Below, in pieces: positions 15,474 to 23,538 of a DNA stretch of 34,224 nt. The stretch is taken from positions 1 to 34,224 of the forward strand of contig WAMJ01000246.1 of NCBI GenBank assembly GCA_015522385.1. The letters run 5' to 3'. The DNA is from Candidatus Heimdallarchaeota archaeon (GTDB taxonomy: Archaea > Asgardarchaeota > Heimdallarchaeia > Heimdallarchaeales > Kariarchaeaceae). The notes under the pieces were generated by a model, which did not search any database, had not been told where the DNA came from, and worked only from the letters and a program-made list of their open reading frames with translations. Within the stretch, counting starts at the first letter, position 1. Each line of letters opens with the position of its first letter. The position numbers and the translations under genes are program-made.

Positions 15474-17216
15474 ATGACGAAATCCGAGGAGAAAAAACAC
15501 GATGAACAGAAGGAGCAGGAGAAGAAGCAGAAGGTATCGAAGAAGAAAGGGAGCGCCATAGGAAACGCCTTCAGGAATAACTGGAAGCGTGCACTCATTA
15601 TCCTACTGTCGCTCGCCATCATCCTGATGATCATCCAGATCTCGGCTCTGATCGCTCCTGACAGATCAGACATTAATGTACAGAACGTCATAGGTTTCGA
15701 CCAAGTACACTTGATACTCATCGCTCTCTCATCAGCCCTTATCTTCATGACCTTCTGGATATTCACAAGGATCATCTTCAGGGATCACCGGGAGGACTTC
15801 GGCATCACCTCCGACTTCTCGATCAAGGCCATCGTCTTCAGGATACTCATCCTACTTTTCATCTCGGGTGTTTTCATCCTCCTTGACGTCGCACTGATCA
15901 ACATCTACATCACACTCCCTGCCGTGACAGTCGGATGGTGGCTGAGCAATGCATACGGCTGGGGATGGGGTGCGGGAACTGATCTATTGACCTACGCCAA
16001 CATCCGCTCCAACCTCTTCTATGGATCCTTCGTGACCATTCTAATCTTCCCGGCCTTGATGTTCTTCCTCATCCTAACACGCCTAGGTCGCCGCAAGCTC
16101 ATGGACGTCCCGAAGATCCCGATGAAGAGCTACATCAAGGCATTCAACAGGTTCGGAATTGTCAATTTTGTCATCGCTTTCACAATAGCCCTGTTTTTCT
16201 TCTCGGGGGGATTCATCAGCGTGTTCGAGGCAATCCCTCTGATCATCGTGCTGATGTTCTTCATACAGGCGATCTTCTTCTTCGCCCTCGTCTTCTTCGA
16301 GGTCTTCCGCAGGATCTTTCACCTGACCTCGTCGTACATCCTGATGGTCATACCGATCATCTTCATCTTCTACGTCATCCCAGTACTCCTGTGGGCGGTC
16401 TGGGACACCATCGTCGTGACCGTGGGTGGAGATCTGACTAAGACCATCTTCACCTCACCGCCCTCCGTCACAGACTTCTCCCTCTTCGTACTAGCTATCC
16501 AGCAGAACAGTGGAGCGATCCTTAGAATACTGGAACTGGACTTCGTGATCATGATCGGTGTGGCAGCTGTCGTCATCGGCTTCGCGGAGGGCTACTCCCT
16601 GTTCTCCATCGCTCGGAGCATCTCCCAGGGGCAGAAGATCACAAGAGCAGGCACCATCATCTCCGGGACTTCGTCCACAGGAGTGAGGGTCACGCAGTCG
16701 TTCTTCCTCGCCACGTGGTTCTCAATGCTCTGGGACAAGGCAATAGAAAGCCTGAGCTTCCTCGCAGTAGACCTGTCACTACCCTTCGACTTCGCCGTCG
16801 ATCTGCCATCGTTCATCACGCTGTCGATGGACTTCACCGCCTTGATAGACCAGCAGTTCTTCCTGCCCCTGACCTTCTTGGTGCTCCCTGCATTGATCGT
16901 CGTCAACTCCCTCTTCAAGTTCCTCTCGGTCTCGATCATTACCCAGTACACCAAGGAGGACTACCAGATCTTCTTCCTACTGATCTCCTCGACCTTCGTG
17001 CTGATCATCATCAAGATCTACAGCGACATCGCATCGATCTCCACTCTACAGGGCCCCTTCAGCCAGTTGATCCCCTTTTCCTCGCTGTCCTCAAGCAACC
17101 TCCTGATCTTCTCCGTCAAGGTCTTCAGCAATTTAGAGGCCTTCGCCTTCTTCGCAGGGCTGTTCACGGTCATCTATCGGGGGATATTCAAACGCTCGGA
17201 CGAGGAAAAAGAATAA
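15474..17216 (+). CDS. Large polytopic membrane protein, unknown function
   Basis: 580 residues. The first 40 residues are a Lys/Glu-rich cytoplasmic tail (MTKSEEKKHDEQKEQ), followed by about 12 hydrophobic segments to the end. Many segments are rich in Phe and Ile (for example IFFFALVFFEVFRRIF). A conserved-looking loop with GWGWGAGTDLLTYAN follows the third segment. No transporter, CAAX-protease or glycosyltransferase motif was found. It probably forms an operon with the zinc-ribbon gene that starts eight bases after its stop. Confidence 0.78.
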   Translation: MTKSEEKKHDEQKEQEKKQKVSKKKGSAIGNAFRNNWKRALIILLSLAIILMIIQISALIAPDRSDINVQNVIGFDQVHLILIALSSALIFMTFWIFTRIIFRDHREDFGITSDFSIKAIVFRILILLFISGVFILLDVALINIYITLPAVTVGWWLSNAYGWGWGAGTDLLTYANIRSNLFYGSFVTILIFPALMFFLILTRLGRRKLMDVPKIPMKSYIKAFNRFGIVNFVIAFTIALFFFSGGFISVFEAIPLIIVLMFFIQAIFFFALVFFEVFRRIFHLTSSYILMVIPIIFIFYVIPVLLWAVWDTIVVTVGGDLTKTIFTSPPSVTDFSLFVLAIQQNSGAILRILELDFVIMIGVAAVVIGFAEGYSLFSIARSISQGQKITRAGTIISGTSSTGVRVTQSFFLATWFSMLWDKAIESLSFLAVDLSLPFDFAVDLPSFITLSMDFTALIDQQFFLPLTFLVLPALIVVNSLFKFLSVSIITQYTKEDYQIFFLLISSTFVLIIIKIYSDIASISTLQGPFSQLIPFSSLSSSNLLIFSVKVFSNLEAFAFFAGLFTVIYRGIFKRSDEEKE

Positions 17217-17223
17217 AGTTCTA

Positions 17224-17547
17224 ATGTCCGGGATGGACGTAGTCATCATGGATTGTATAAACTGCGGAACCCGGGTGAATCCCAATCAGAAGTTCTGTTC
17301 CAACTGTGGGACAAGGGTTCAGACGATGGAGTCACAGCAACCTGTCAGGGGGAGCCCTTATGCTTCAAGGCACACCCCTGCATCCAACTGCCTGTGGTGC
17401 GGACAGAACGCAGGTTTCAAAGAGGAGGAGGGAAAATTAGACTCTAAGTGGGGAATGACCGCACACAGGGTAAAGCTGTACATCTGCAATAACTGCGGAT
17501 TCGTCCATCAGTTCGGGTTGGGTCGCACAATCTTTGATTTTGACTGA
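17224..17547 (+). CDS. Double zinc-ribbon protein
   Basis: 107 residues. The N-terminal zinc ribbon is DCINCGTRVNPNQKFCSNCG (two CxxC knuckles). After a Ser/Pro-rich linker a second pair follows: CLWCGQ and, after an acidic turn, YICNNCGFVHQFGLGR. The first element is the common archaeal zinc_ribbon domain, often attached to membrane or regulatory proteins; the second resembles a nucleic-acid-type ribbon. An in-frame ATG at 17248 gives the more typical MDCINCG start and may be the real one. Proximity to the membrane-protein gene suggests co-expression; function unknown. Confidence 0.78.
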   Translation: MSGMDVVIMDCINCGTRVNPNQKFCSNCGTRVQTMESQQPVRGSPYASRHTPASNCLWCGQNAGFKEEEGKLDSKWGMTAHRVKLYICNNCGFVHQFGLGRTIFDFD

Positions 17548-17550
17548 GCC

Positions 17551-17649
17551 CTATATGCAGTTTCTTTCCGGGCGGAGGAGCAGCTTCCTGAGGTTGTCGA
17601 ATGACCTGACCAGCGGGTCCGCCAGTCTCTTCTCCGATCGACAGTCCAT
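17551..17649 (-). CDS. Tandem mini-gene 2 (32 residues)
   Basis: A 32-residue frame reading MDCRSEKRLADPLVRSF and ending LLLRPERNCI, basic and able to form an amphipathic helix. Its Shine-Dalgarno GAGGTGAT at 17653-17660 spans the last codons and stop of mini-gene 1, and the stop and start are separated by four bases (TGA-TATA-ATG), an operon-like layout. It is too short for a family match. It could be the back half of one gene broken by a frameshift, but the well-placed ribosome site argues for separate translation. Confidence 0.45.
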   Translation of the reverse strand: MDCRSEKRLADPLVRSFDNLRKLLLRPERNCI

Positions 17650-17653
17650 TATA

Positions 17654-17752
17654 TCACCTCAGGACGTCGAGGTAGTGGCTGTACCTCTCCATCATGATTT
17701 TCTTCAGTACTGTGTTTCTGTCGTGTGTCTTCTTGATCTCGTTTGTCTCCAT
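17654..17752 (-). CDS. Tandem mini-gene 1 (32 residues)
   Basis: A 32-residue frame beginning METNEIKKTHDRN and ending YSHYLDVLR, charged and probably helical. AAAGGTGA lies five bases before its ATG, and an ATTATATACA element is about 50-58 bases upstream, so unlike most genes here it would have a leader. It is the same length as mini-gene 2 and immediately precedes it. Function unknown; possibilities include a toxin-antitoxin-like pair, a leader peptide or a small regulator. Confidence 0.45.
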   Translation of the reverse strand: METNEIKKTHDRNTVLKKIMMERYSHYLDVLR

Positions 17753-17800
17753 GGTTGTCACCTTTCGGGAATTTTTTCCCTGACAGTATATGGGAGTGAA

Positions 17801-17810
17801 TGTATATAAT
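17801..17810 (-). promoter_or_regulatory. TATA-like element for the mini-gene pair
   Basis: ATTATATACA on the minus strand lies about 50-58 bases before the ATG at 17752. Expected transcription start near 17775-17780 leaves a leader carrying the ribosome site. Confidence 0.45.
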
Positions 17811-18006
17811 GAATCATCAAAACTAGGGTTTGAGCATCTAATACACGAGTGTACAGCAATCTATGGCTGGTGACGACCCTTCACCCACAAGTGTACGAAG
17901 GGGAGTGGTTTGTTGTAGCAATACAAAATGCTCAAAGACTGTACCCAAAACAGTAAGCATAACCTATTCAGAAATAGTTGGAAAGTGCGGACTGATGGTC
18001 GGTAAA

Positions 18007-19206
18007 TTAACTCCCTGTCCTAAATCCAGATCTCTTCCGATTCAGAACCCCATAGAGTAGCAAAAGTAAGGTGTAGCTAAGCTGTTTGAGGATCAATGCA
18101 GATATCGGTACAGGGAAGTACTCAACATTCCAATTTACAGGGTGGAAATGCTCGAACATTGGAATAGAAGAAATTGTCCCATCACTCGATAAGAATATTA
18201 GTAATGGAACGACAAGAATTGACAACCTTGTCATTTGCAAGGTGTCGAGTACATTAACATGCAGGATTATCAAGTTTATTATCACGATTGAAACTAGGAA
18301 ATAGGCATAGATGTGAACTGAGAAGAAAGTCCCATAGCCAGGGAATTTACCATTGCGGGAAAATCCTCCTATTAAGAAATATAGTGTGAAGAACACCCAA
18401 GAGATCCCAGTCCATATCAAAACTCTTGCAAAGTATTGCTTCAGAGTAGATATGGGCAATGTCCTATACACCTTCAACCTCTTCTGATAAAGTGACCTCA
18501 TGAACGATAGTCCGAGAATTGAATAGATTAATACATCCCTGTAACCGAATCTGGACAGTAGCTGAGACGCTATTGCCTCGATGTGAAGAGTCACAAAATA
18601 ATATCGTGGGATCAAGATTCCCGGAGAGTAATCATAATTTACGAAGTAACCGGTTTCGCTCTGACGGAAGAAAAACTGAACTATCAAAAGTAGTGGGATC
18701 ACAATGCCAACAATACTTATAGACCTGATTTCCTCCTCAAAGTATGGGAACTTGTGTCTACGGATGAGGATTTCCAAGACCATCCCCGTCAAAACGAGAA
18801 GGGCGGTAGCGGTATAGAATATGTACCGAACCTCGTCTCCACCCTCTACATATACATAAATGCGTGTTGGAGCAGGATTATCAGAAGATATTGAAATGCT
18901 CAAAAATCCAGATCTGTCACTGAAGCTTTCATTATACTGAAAATTAAGTATCTGTCCAGTATATTGAAGTGATCCAATAGAACCAGATATGTAGATTCTT
19001 TTGGTAACCGGACTGGAAGACTGAATAAAAATATACAGAGTCTCACCAATGTTGACATAGACAGTAATCTGATCGAACGGGTTGATTGAGGTATTTCTGA
19101 CCGTCTCATCCGCTAAGACCTTCTTGCCAACGGGGAGTCCAACAAAAGAGAGGCAGATCATACCCATGAGGAGAAAGGCTATGGTGATGGTATGCGGTCT
19201 TCTCAT
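18007..19206 (-). CDS. ABC-2-like permease with N-terminal ectodomain (subunit 2)
   Basis: 399 residues. A hydrophobic N-terminal segment (TITIAFLLMGMICLSFVG) resembles a signal or anchor. About 110 Ser/Ile/Tyr-rich residues with beta-strand alternation follow, and should lie outside the cell. A membrane segment and then about five more complete an ABC-2-like domain, including YSILGLSFMRSLYQKRLKVYRTLPIS, whose basic loop followed by LPIS recalls the coupling region of ABC-2 permeases. Its start overlaps the preceding permease stop by four bases. It is last in the operon with the 20359-21261 ATPase. The low G/C content sets it apart from flanking genes. Confidence 0.72.
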   Translation of the reverse strand: MRRPHTITIAFLLMGMICLSFVGLPVGKKVLADETVRNTSINPFDQITVYVNIGETLYIFIQSSSPVTKRIYISGSIGSLQYTGQILNFQYNESFSDRSGFLSISISSDNPAPTRIYVYVEGGDEVRYIFYTATALLVLTGMVLEILIRRHKFPYFEEEIRSISIVGIVIPLLLIVQFFFRQSETGYFVNYDYSPGILIPRYYFVTLHIEAIASQLLSRFGYRDVLIYSILGLSFMRSLYQKRLKVYRTLPISTLKQYFARVLIWTGISWVFFTLYFLIGGFSRNGKFPGYGTFFSVHIYAYFLVSIVIINLIILHVNVLDTLQMTRLSILVVPLLIFLSSDGTISSIPMFEHFHPVNWNVEYFPVPISALILKQLSYTLLLLLYGVLNRKRSGFRTGS

Positions 19207-20372
19207 GATTGCACCTCCGCATTTAGGTAGTTTCTCTTGAGGAGAGCATATGAAGCGGTAATGGTAATGGGGAGGAGGATACTATCCCACCAGATTGCAG
19301 AGGTATCTGCTATGTTGGATATTCTAAAAGGCAACACCGAGACGTAATCTGAGATGAGGTAGAGAGAGATCACGAGTAATACCCTGATCTCAGGATTGCT
19401 AATGTGGACAAAGAGTAGGCCCAGAACGATGAGGTACTGTACCAGAACCAGTCCTTGCGACACGAGGACTGTTAAAATCTGTAGAAGTCTATCGGTGGTT
19501 ACAATCTTCGCGGAGAGGTGGAAGTAGACAATGATAAAATAGTACACAAATGATTGAATACTTATAGACCACGTACTCTTCACCATCTCGACCAACCTCC
19601 AGTAGAACATCTTGGTTTTACCGCCGGGGTAGGACCAGAAGTATTGGACAGCCCTCTTATTCAATGTGAAGTATGTCGAGACAACCACAGCTAAGAAGAC
19701 CCACCAGAGAGGAGCGTATCGATACCTACTTAGACGATACATGATTTCTTTTGGCTCTAATTGAATGATGATCTTATAATTAGGACTGAATACCATCACA
19801 GAGAGCAAGACAGTAAAAACAATTTCGATGATGTCACCATCCCTGACTGATGCCATGTATGACCACAGACTTCTTGGTCTCCAAAGAATTGACATGAACA
19901 GTCCCACAACCGCTCCTACGGCATACGGAGTTAGTATTTCGGTCAGACGCTGCGGATCGACCTTGACCACGAGGTCAATGATGTACTCCCCAAGAATAAA
20001 TATTCCAGTGTGTGTGCCCCTCACCGATATTTTCAGTACTCCGGCAGTAGGGAGAGCTATGTAAATGTTATCGGAGACCAACTCATCGCTATCCCGACTA
20101 GATTTTGTGAGATTATTGGTGTATAAGGTCTGGACTTCACCCCTATCCATTAGTAATGATATCTCTATACTAATTGAGAAATTTGAGGTGATTTGTCCCC
20201 TGAAGTAACTCGATCGATATACCTTGAATGAATTTGTGTAGATCCAGTCCCTATCTGTGGTTATTTCCTCTTCTTCTGATATGTCCTTGGTATTTCTGAT
20301 GATATTTCCCCAAATTATGAGAACCAGGAGGAAAGATATGGATGCCTTCTGGAGAGTATTAATTAATCTCAC
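19203..20372 (-). CDS. ABC-2-like permease with N-terminal ectodomain (subunit 1)
   Basis: 389 residues with the same layout as the downstream permease: an N-terminal hydrophobic helix (SISFLLVLIIWGNII), about 110 residues of predicted beta-rich ectodomain (up to roughly residue 140), then about six membrane segments. The cytoplasmic loop reads FWSYPGGKTKMFYWRLVEM, equivalent to the basic loop in subunit 2. The pair likely forms a heterodimer powered by the adjacent ATPase. The start overlaps the ATPase end by 14 bases, indicating coupled translation. Substrate unknown; the divergent secreted protein is an obvious candidate. Confidence 0.72.
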   Translation of the reverse strand: MRLINTLQKASISFLLVLIIWGNIIRNTKDISEEEEITTDRDWIYTNSFKVYRSSYFRGQITSNFSISIEISLLMDRGEVQTLYTNNLTKSSRDSDELVSDNIYIALPTAGVLKISVRGTHTGIFILGEYIIDLVVKVDPQRLTEILTPYAVGAVVGLFMSILWRPRSLWSYMASVRDGDIIEIVFTVLLSVMVFSPNYKIIIQLEPKEIMYRLSRYRYAPLWWVFLAVVVSTYFTLNKRAVQYFWSYPGGKTKMFYWRLVEMVKSTWSISIQSFVYYFIIVYFHLSAKIVTTDRLLQILTVLVSQGLVLVQYLIVLGLLFVHISNPEIRVLLVISLYLISDYVSVLPFRISNIADTSAIWWDSILLPITITASYALLKRNYLNAEVQS

Positions 20373-21261
20373 CCCCTACGAGATCAACGAAGAGTTGCTC
20401 CAAGATACTGCGCGCCGGGGTCATTTCGTACTCCACCAGACTGCTCAATCTTTCAAAATCCTCTCTCTCCTCAGTATGAATCTCAAGTGCCAGACCTCGT
20501 TCCCTTACCCGATAATTTTCCTTCTGAAGAATGTCCTTCATCTCCCTGAGCTTTACGGGATCCTTATACCTGATCCTGTAATCCTTCACCCATCCATCCT
20601 CAAGAATCTCACTCATCGATGACTGCATCAATAAGCTCCCCTCATGGATGACAACAACCTCATCACAGACACGCTCAAGATCATGAAGTATGTGACTGAG
20701 GATGACGAAGTTCATGTCCTTTGTGTAGGCGAGATCCTGGATAAATTCCAAGGCAGTAGTTCTGGCGTTGACATCAAGATTGGCGGTTGGTTCGTCCAAG
20801 ATAACATAGTGTGGGTAACCAATTATGGCCTGAGCGATTCCAAATTTCTGCTTCATACCCGCCGATAGCTTCTGGAATTTCTCGTCTGCCTTGTCGGCAA
20901 TCCCGAAAAGCTCCAGTGTTGCTAATCCATCTTCCTCTGCGTCTGACGGATCAAGCCCCCGGAGCTGCCCAATGAACCTCAGGTGCTCCCGAAGTGTGGC
21001 CCACTGTGGGAAGTCAGAATCCTCAAACATCACACCGACACGTTTGAGTACCTCCTCCCGCTTTTTGCGTACATCTAAACCATCAATTGTGATACTTCCC
21101 TCCTTGGCCCGTAAAAGTCCAATCATCAGGTTAACAAGAGTAGTTTTCCCAGCACCATTCTGTCCAATGAGTCCAGTTATCTTTCCTCCAATCTCCAAAC
21201 TGAATGACTCGAATAGAGCCTTTTTGCCGTACCCAAAAGATATCTGATCAATGTTAATCAT
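20359..21261 (-). CDS. ABC transporter ATP-binding protein
   Basis: 300 residues. Walker A is GQNGAGKTT (33-41), the Q-loop region is VGVMFEDSDFPQWATLREHL, the signature is LSAGMKQKFGIAQAI, Walker B is YVILDEPTANLD, and the switch His is in FVILSHILHDLERV. The signature has Ala for the usual first Gly. A C-terminal extension (about 220-300) resembles the regulatory domain of CcmA/NatA-type exporters. It is the first gene of an operon with the two ectodomain permeases, consistent with an ABC-2 exporter. Transcription should start from the GTTTATT element at 21291-21297, within the palindrome shared with the divergent secreted-protein gene. Confidence 0.95.
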   Translation of the reverse strand: MINIDQISFGYGKKALFESFSLEIGGKITGLIGQNGAGKTTLVNLMIGLLRAKEGSITIDGLDVRKKREEVLKRVGVMFEDSDFPQWATLREHLRFIGQLRGLDPSDAEEDGLATLELFGIADKADEKFQKLSAGMKQKFGIAQAIIGYPHYVILDEPTANLDVNARTTALEFIQDLAYTKDMNFVILSHILHDLERVCDEVVVIHEGSLLMQSSMSEILEDGWVKDYRIRYKDPVKLREMKDILQKENYRVRERGLALEIHTEEREDFERLSSLVEYEMTPARSILEQLFVDLVGGEIN

Positions 21262-21286
21262 AGCTCAATTTTTCTAGCGAACTATG

Positions 21287-21314
21287 GACTAATAAACGTT
21301 AAGTTTATTTAGTC
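21287..21314. promoter_or_regulatory. Palindromic divergent promoter
   Basis: GACTAATAAAC, five bases, then GTTTATTTAGTC form an inverted repeat with a single-base gap. Each arm contains a TATA-like element: GTTTATT (minus) about 30-36 bases before the ATPase ATG, and TTTATTTA (plus) 21-28 bases before ATG 21332. A dimeric regulator bound here would control both directions together. Confidence 0.65.
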
Positions 21315-21331
21315 AAAAAAAAAACTAATCA

Positions 21332-22024
21332 ATGACGAGGAGAAACTTCAACGTCAAAACACAATCATTTGTGTTACTATTTGTTCTTGCACTATCCATG
21401 TACGGAACAATTAACGCAAGTGCAGGCTACTGGATTTTAGTCCAGGATGATGACTTCATAGGATATACTGGAAGTACGCTTCAAGGTGCATCGGGCTCTG
21501 GAGGTGGTTCGGGTACTTATAGTTGTGAGGAAACGAGCAATTTGGCCTACCTCGAAGCAGAGAGCGGACAGGGATCTGGAAATGCGTACTGCAAGTACGA
21601 CACTGACTATGGTGCAGGCCATGATGGATATGCAGGAAAAAGCGGAATTAGATACTTTGCAAGTGCGACTATTCACATAAAAGGGTCTACAGCAGATGAA
21701 GAAGCGGGATCGAATGCCTATCTAAGGATCACAGTTGAGCTCTACTACTCCAATGGTCCAAATGACCAGCCACTGCGAACCAAAGTGGTGACCTTCTACT
21801 CCACATCTACGAGCAATGACTTCGATCAAGATGTGACACTCTCAACATCATATGTCAGATTGTCCGTTGATACGAGGTTGTACATCAGAGTGACGGTGAA
21901 TGCATATGCAACAACCGGAAGCGAGAATGGAGGAGAGTCGAGTGTAGATTTTAGTACACAGGGACGAGTAATAACACTCAAGCACTGGTATCTATACAAG
22001 TACTACGAATCCAATATCTTTTGA
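21332..22024 (+). CDS. Secreted Gly/Ser/Thr-rich protein, unknown function
   Basis: 230 residues. A basic start (MTRRNFNVK) and a hydrophobic segment ending NASAGYW form a signal peptide. The mature protein has a Gly/Ser-rich stretch (GASGSGGGSGTYSCEE), two Cys about 30 residues apart that could form a disulphide, and a long Thr/Ser/Tyr-rich beta-type region (for example LRITVELYYSNGPND). No C-terminal anchor is visible. It faces the ABC exporter operon across a shared palindromic promoter, so joint function is likely: substrate, partner or immunity factor. A/T-rich like the ABC genes. Confidence 0.75.
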   Translation: MTRRNFNVKTQSFVLLFVLALSMYGTINASAGYWILVQDDDFIGYTGSTLQGASGSGGGSGTYSCEETSNLAYLEAESGQGSGNAYCKYDTDYGAGHDGYAGKSGIRYFASATIHIKGSTADEEAGSNAYLRITVELYYSNGPNDQPLRTKVVTFYSTSTSNDFDQDVTLSTSYVRLSVDTRLYIRVTVNAYATTGSENGGESSVDFSTQGRVITLKHWYLYKYYESNIF

Positions 22025-22348
22025 TGAATTCTAACGGAATCTAGAGTTTTGAGGCAGGAAATATTTCCTACACGGAAAATAATGCCAAAAATTTGGTGAA
22101 TACTTAGTTTATTTCATTTTCAGATACTGTAGAGAAGTTTTCCATAATAAATCATCAAAATTCGAGTTTGAGTTCCCATCACAAGATCGTTCGTTCAAAA
22201 ATCGATCGATATTAGCAATCGATCGTCTACGGGAAATTCGACCCCAGAGGAGGACGAAGAGTAATGAGAACGGAGTTGATCGTAATCTTATTGAAATAGG
22301 GTAATATCCTGGGACAAGATTAATTAGCCCAATGTGGCATCCCACCTC
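22025..22348. other. A/T-rich gap with inverted repeats
   Basis: No supported gene. It holds a perfect 14-base palindrome at 22056-22069 (AGGAAATATTTCCT), 32 bases after the secreted-protein stop, and at 22203-22225 an inverted repeat with 8-base arms CGATCGAT/ATCGATCG around seven bases. ATTAATTA at 22319-22326 is the likely TATA element of the epimerase gene. Base composition switches to G/C-rich at the epimerase. Confidence 0.6.
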
Positions 22349-23452
22349 ATGAGAATACTTGTAATGGGAGGTTCGAGATTCATCGGCAGGCACGTCCTGA
22401 ACAAGCTCACAGGGTACGAGGTCACTGTTGTCAACAGGGGAAGGGTGGAGGAGGAGACCTACCTACCTGAGGGGATGACGGCCCTCGCGCTCGACCGGAA
22501 CAGTCCCGAGGAGATGACGGCCGCTCTGGGGGACAGGATGTTCGACCTGCTTCTGGACATATCCTGCATCACGGAGAGACACGCCACCATCCTCCTCGAC
22601 GTGCTGGGTGGGCGGATCGGCAGGCACGTCCACGTCTCCACGGGCTCGGTCTACGACGAGAGCCTCGTGCCAGAGCATGTACCTGTGGACGAGGACTTCC
22701 CGATCGGCCCCATCGACGAGACTCAGCACCCGTACATGAACGACAAGCGGGGAGCGGAGAAGGTCCTTATGGAACGCACACCGGACAACCTCGCCATCGT
22801 CCGCCCGACCTTCGTCTACGGCCCCCACAACTACATCTACAGGGAGGCATACTTCTTCGACCGGATTTCACGTGGCAGGACGATCCTCATCCCGCTGGAG
22901 GGAGGGCAGGATCTCGTGCACGCCGAGGACCTGGCCGAGATGGTCGTCCAGCTGGGTCTGAGACCGGAGATCAGGGGGGCATTCAACGGCTCGACTGGGA
23001 AGATCGTCACCGGACAGATGCTCGCCCACGACGTGGGGAGAGCGCTGGGTAAGGAGCCGAAGATCAGAACCTTCACCCTCGAGGACCTGAGGGAGATCGG
23101 CTGGCCCGAGGACTTCCCGCTGTACCCCTACATCCCGAGGGGGATCATGGCATTCTCCGACGAGAAGATCAGGAGGACGCTTGGATTCGCTCACAGGTAC
23201 AGCTACGTCGAGGGTCTGAAAGACGCCTACCGCTGGTGGAGCAGGCAGGACAACCCCGAGCCAGACTGGGAGGCGGAGGACCTGCTGATCGAGTTCCTGC
23301 ACGCAGAGCCCCACCGGAGACAGGAGATCAAGCAGGATCTGCAGGGTGTCATTGGGAGGATCAGGGAGGAACTGCGGCTGAGGAATGAGGAGAAGAGGGT
23401 CGCGGAGGACGAGACCATGAGGAAGAACAGGGCGAGAATGCCGTGGGCGTAA
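22349..23452 (+). CDS. NAD-dependent epimerase/dehydratase (extended SDR)
   Basis: 367 residues from ATG 22349. The start MRILVMGGSRFIGRHVL is the standard atypical/extended SDR glycine motif (GGSRFIG); a GTG at 22334 would add five residues, but ATTAATTA sits 23-30 bases before 22349. Later motifs are VHVSTGSVYD (catalytic Ser/Thr region), YMNDKRGAEKVL (Tyr-x3-Lys), VRPTFVYGPHNYIYRE, and VHAEDLAEMVV. This resembles the CSP41/isoflavone-reductase-like NAD(P)-binding branch and nucleotide-sugar epimerases. The charged C-terminal tail is probably helical. Substrate not determinable. Confidence 0.9.
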   Translation: MRILVMGGSRFIGRHVLNKLTGYEVTVVNRGRVEEETYLPEGMTALALDRNSPEEMTAALGDRMFDLLLDISCITERHATILLDVLGGRIGRHVHVSTGSVYDESLVPEHVPVDEDFPIGPIDETQHPYMNDKRGAEKVLMERTPDNLAIVRPTFVYGPHNYIYREAYFFDRISRGRTILIPLEGGQDLVHAEDLAEMVVQLGLRPEIRGAFNGSTGKIVTGQMLAHDVGRALGKEPKIRTFTLEDLREIGWPEDFPLYPYIPRGIMAFSDEKIRRTLGFAHRYSYVEGLKDAYRWWSRQDNPEPDWEAEDLLIEFLHAEPHRRQEIKQDLQGVIGRIREELRLRNEEKRVAEDETMRKNRARMPWA

Positions 23453-23497
23453 AATAGTCCGAAAGAGGGAGGAGGGACGGTTGACCCTCGCAACGAT

Positions 23498-23504
23498 TAA
23501 ATAC
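23498..23504 (+). promoter_or_regulatory. TATA-like element of the OLD-family gene
   Basis: TTAAATA lies 35-41 bases before ATG 23539, leaving a leader of about 12 bases that contains a G-rich stretch (GGAGGGCGAGGA) able to act as ribosome site. Confidence 0.45.
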
Positions 23505-23538
23505 GGAAGCGCCAAATCCGTCTTATGGAGGGCGAGGA

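Noticed and set aside
17863..18060. 65-residue plus frame with CCSNTKC
   Set aside because: Overlaps the end of the permease gene, has no ribosome site or TATA at the right distance, and the Cys spacing fits no zinc motif.
22109..22393. 94-residue minus frame in the gap before the epimerase
   Set aside because: Overlaps the epimerase start and promoter, and reads as random sequence.
22868..23515. 215-residue minus frame within the epimerase gene
   Set aside because: Pro/Leu-rich shadow of a G/C-rich coding strand with no independent signals.
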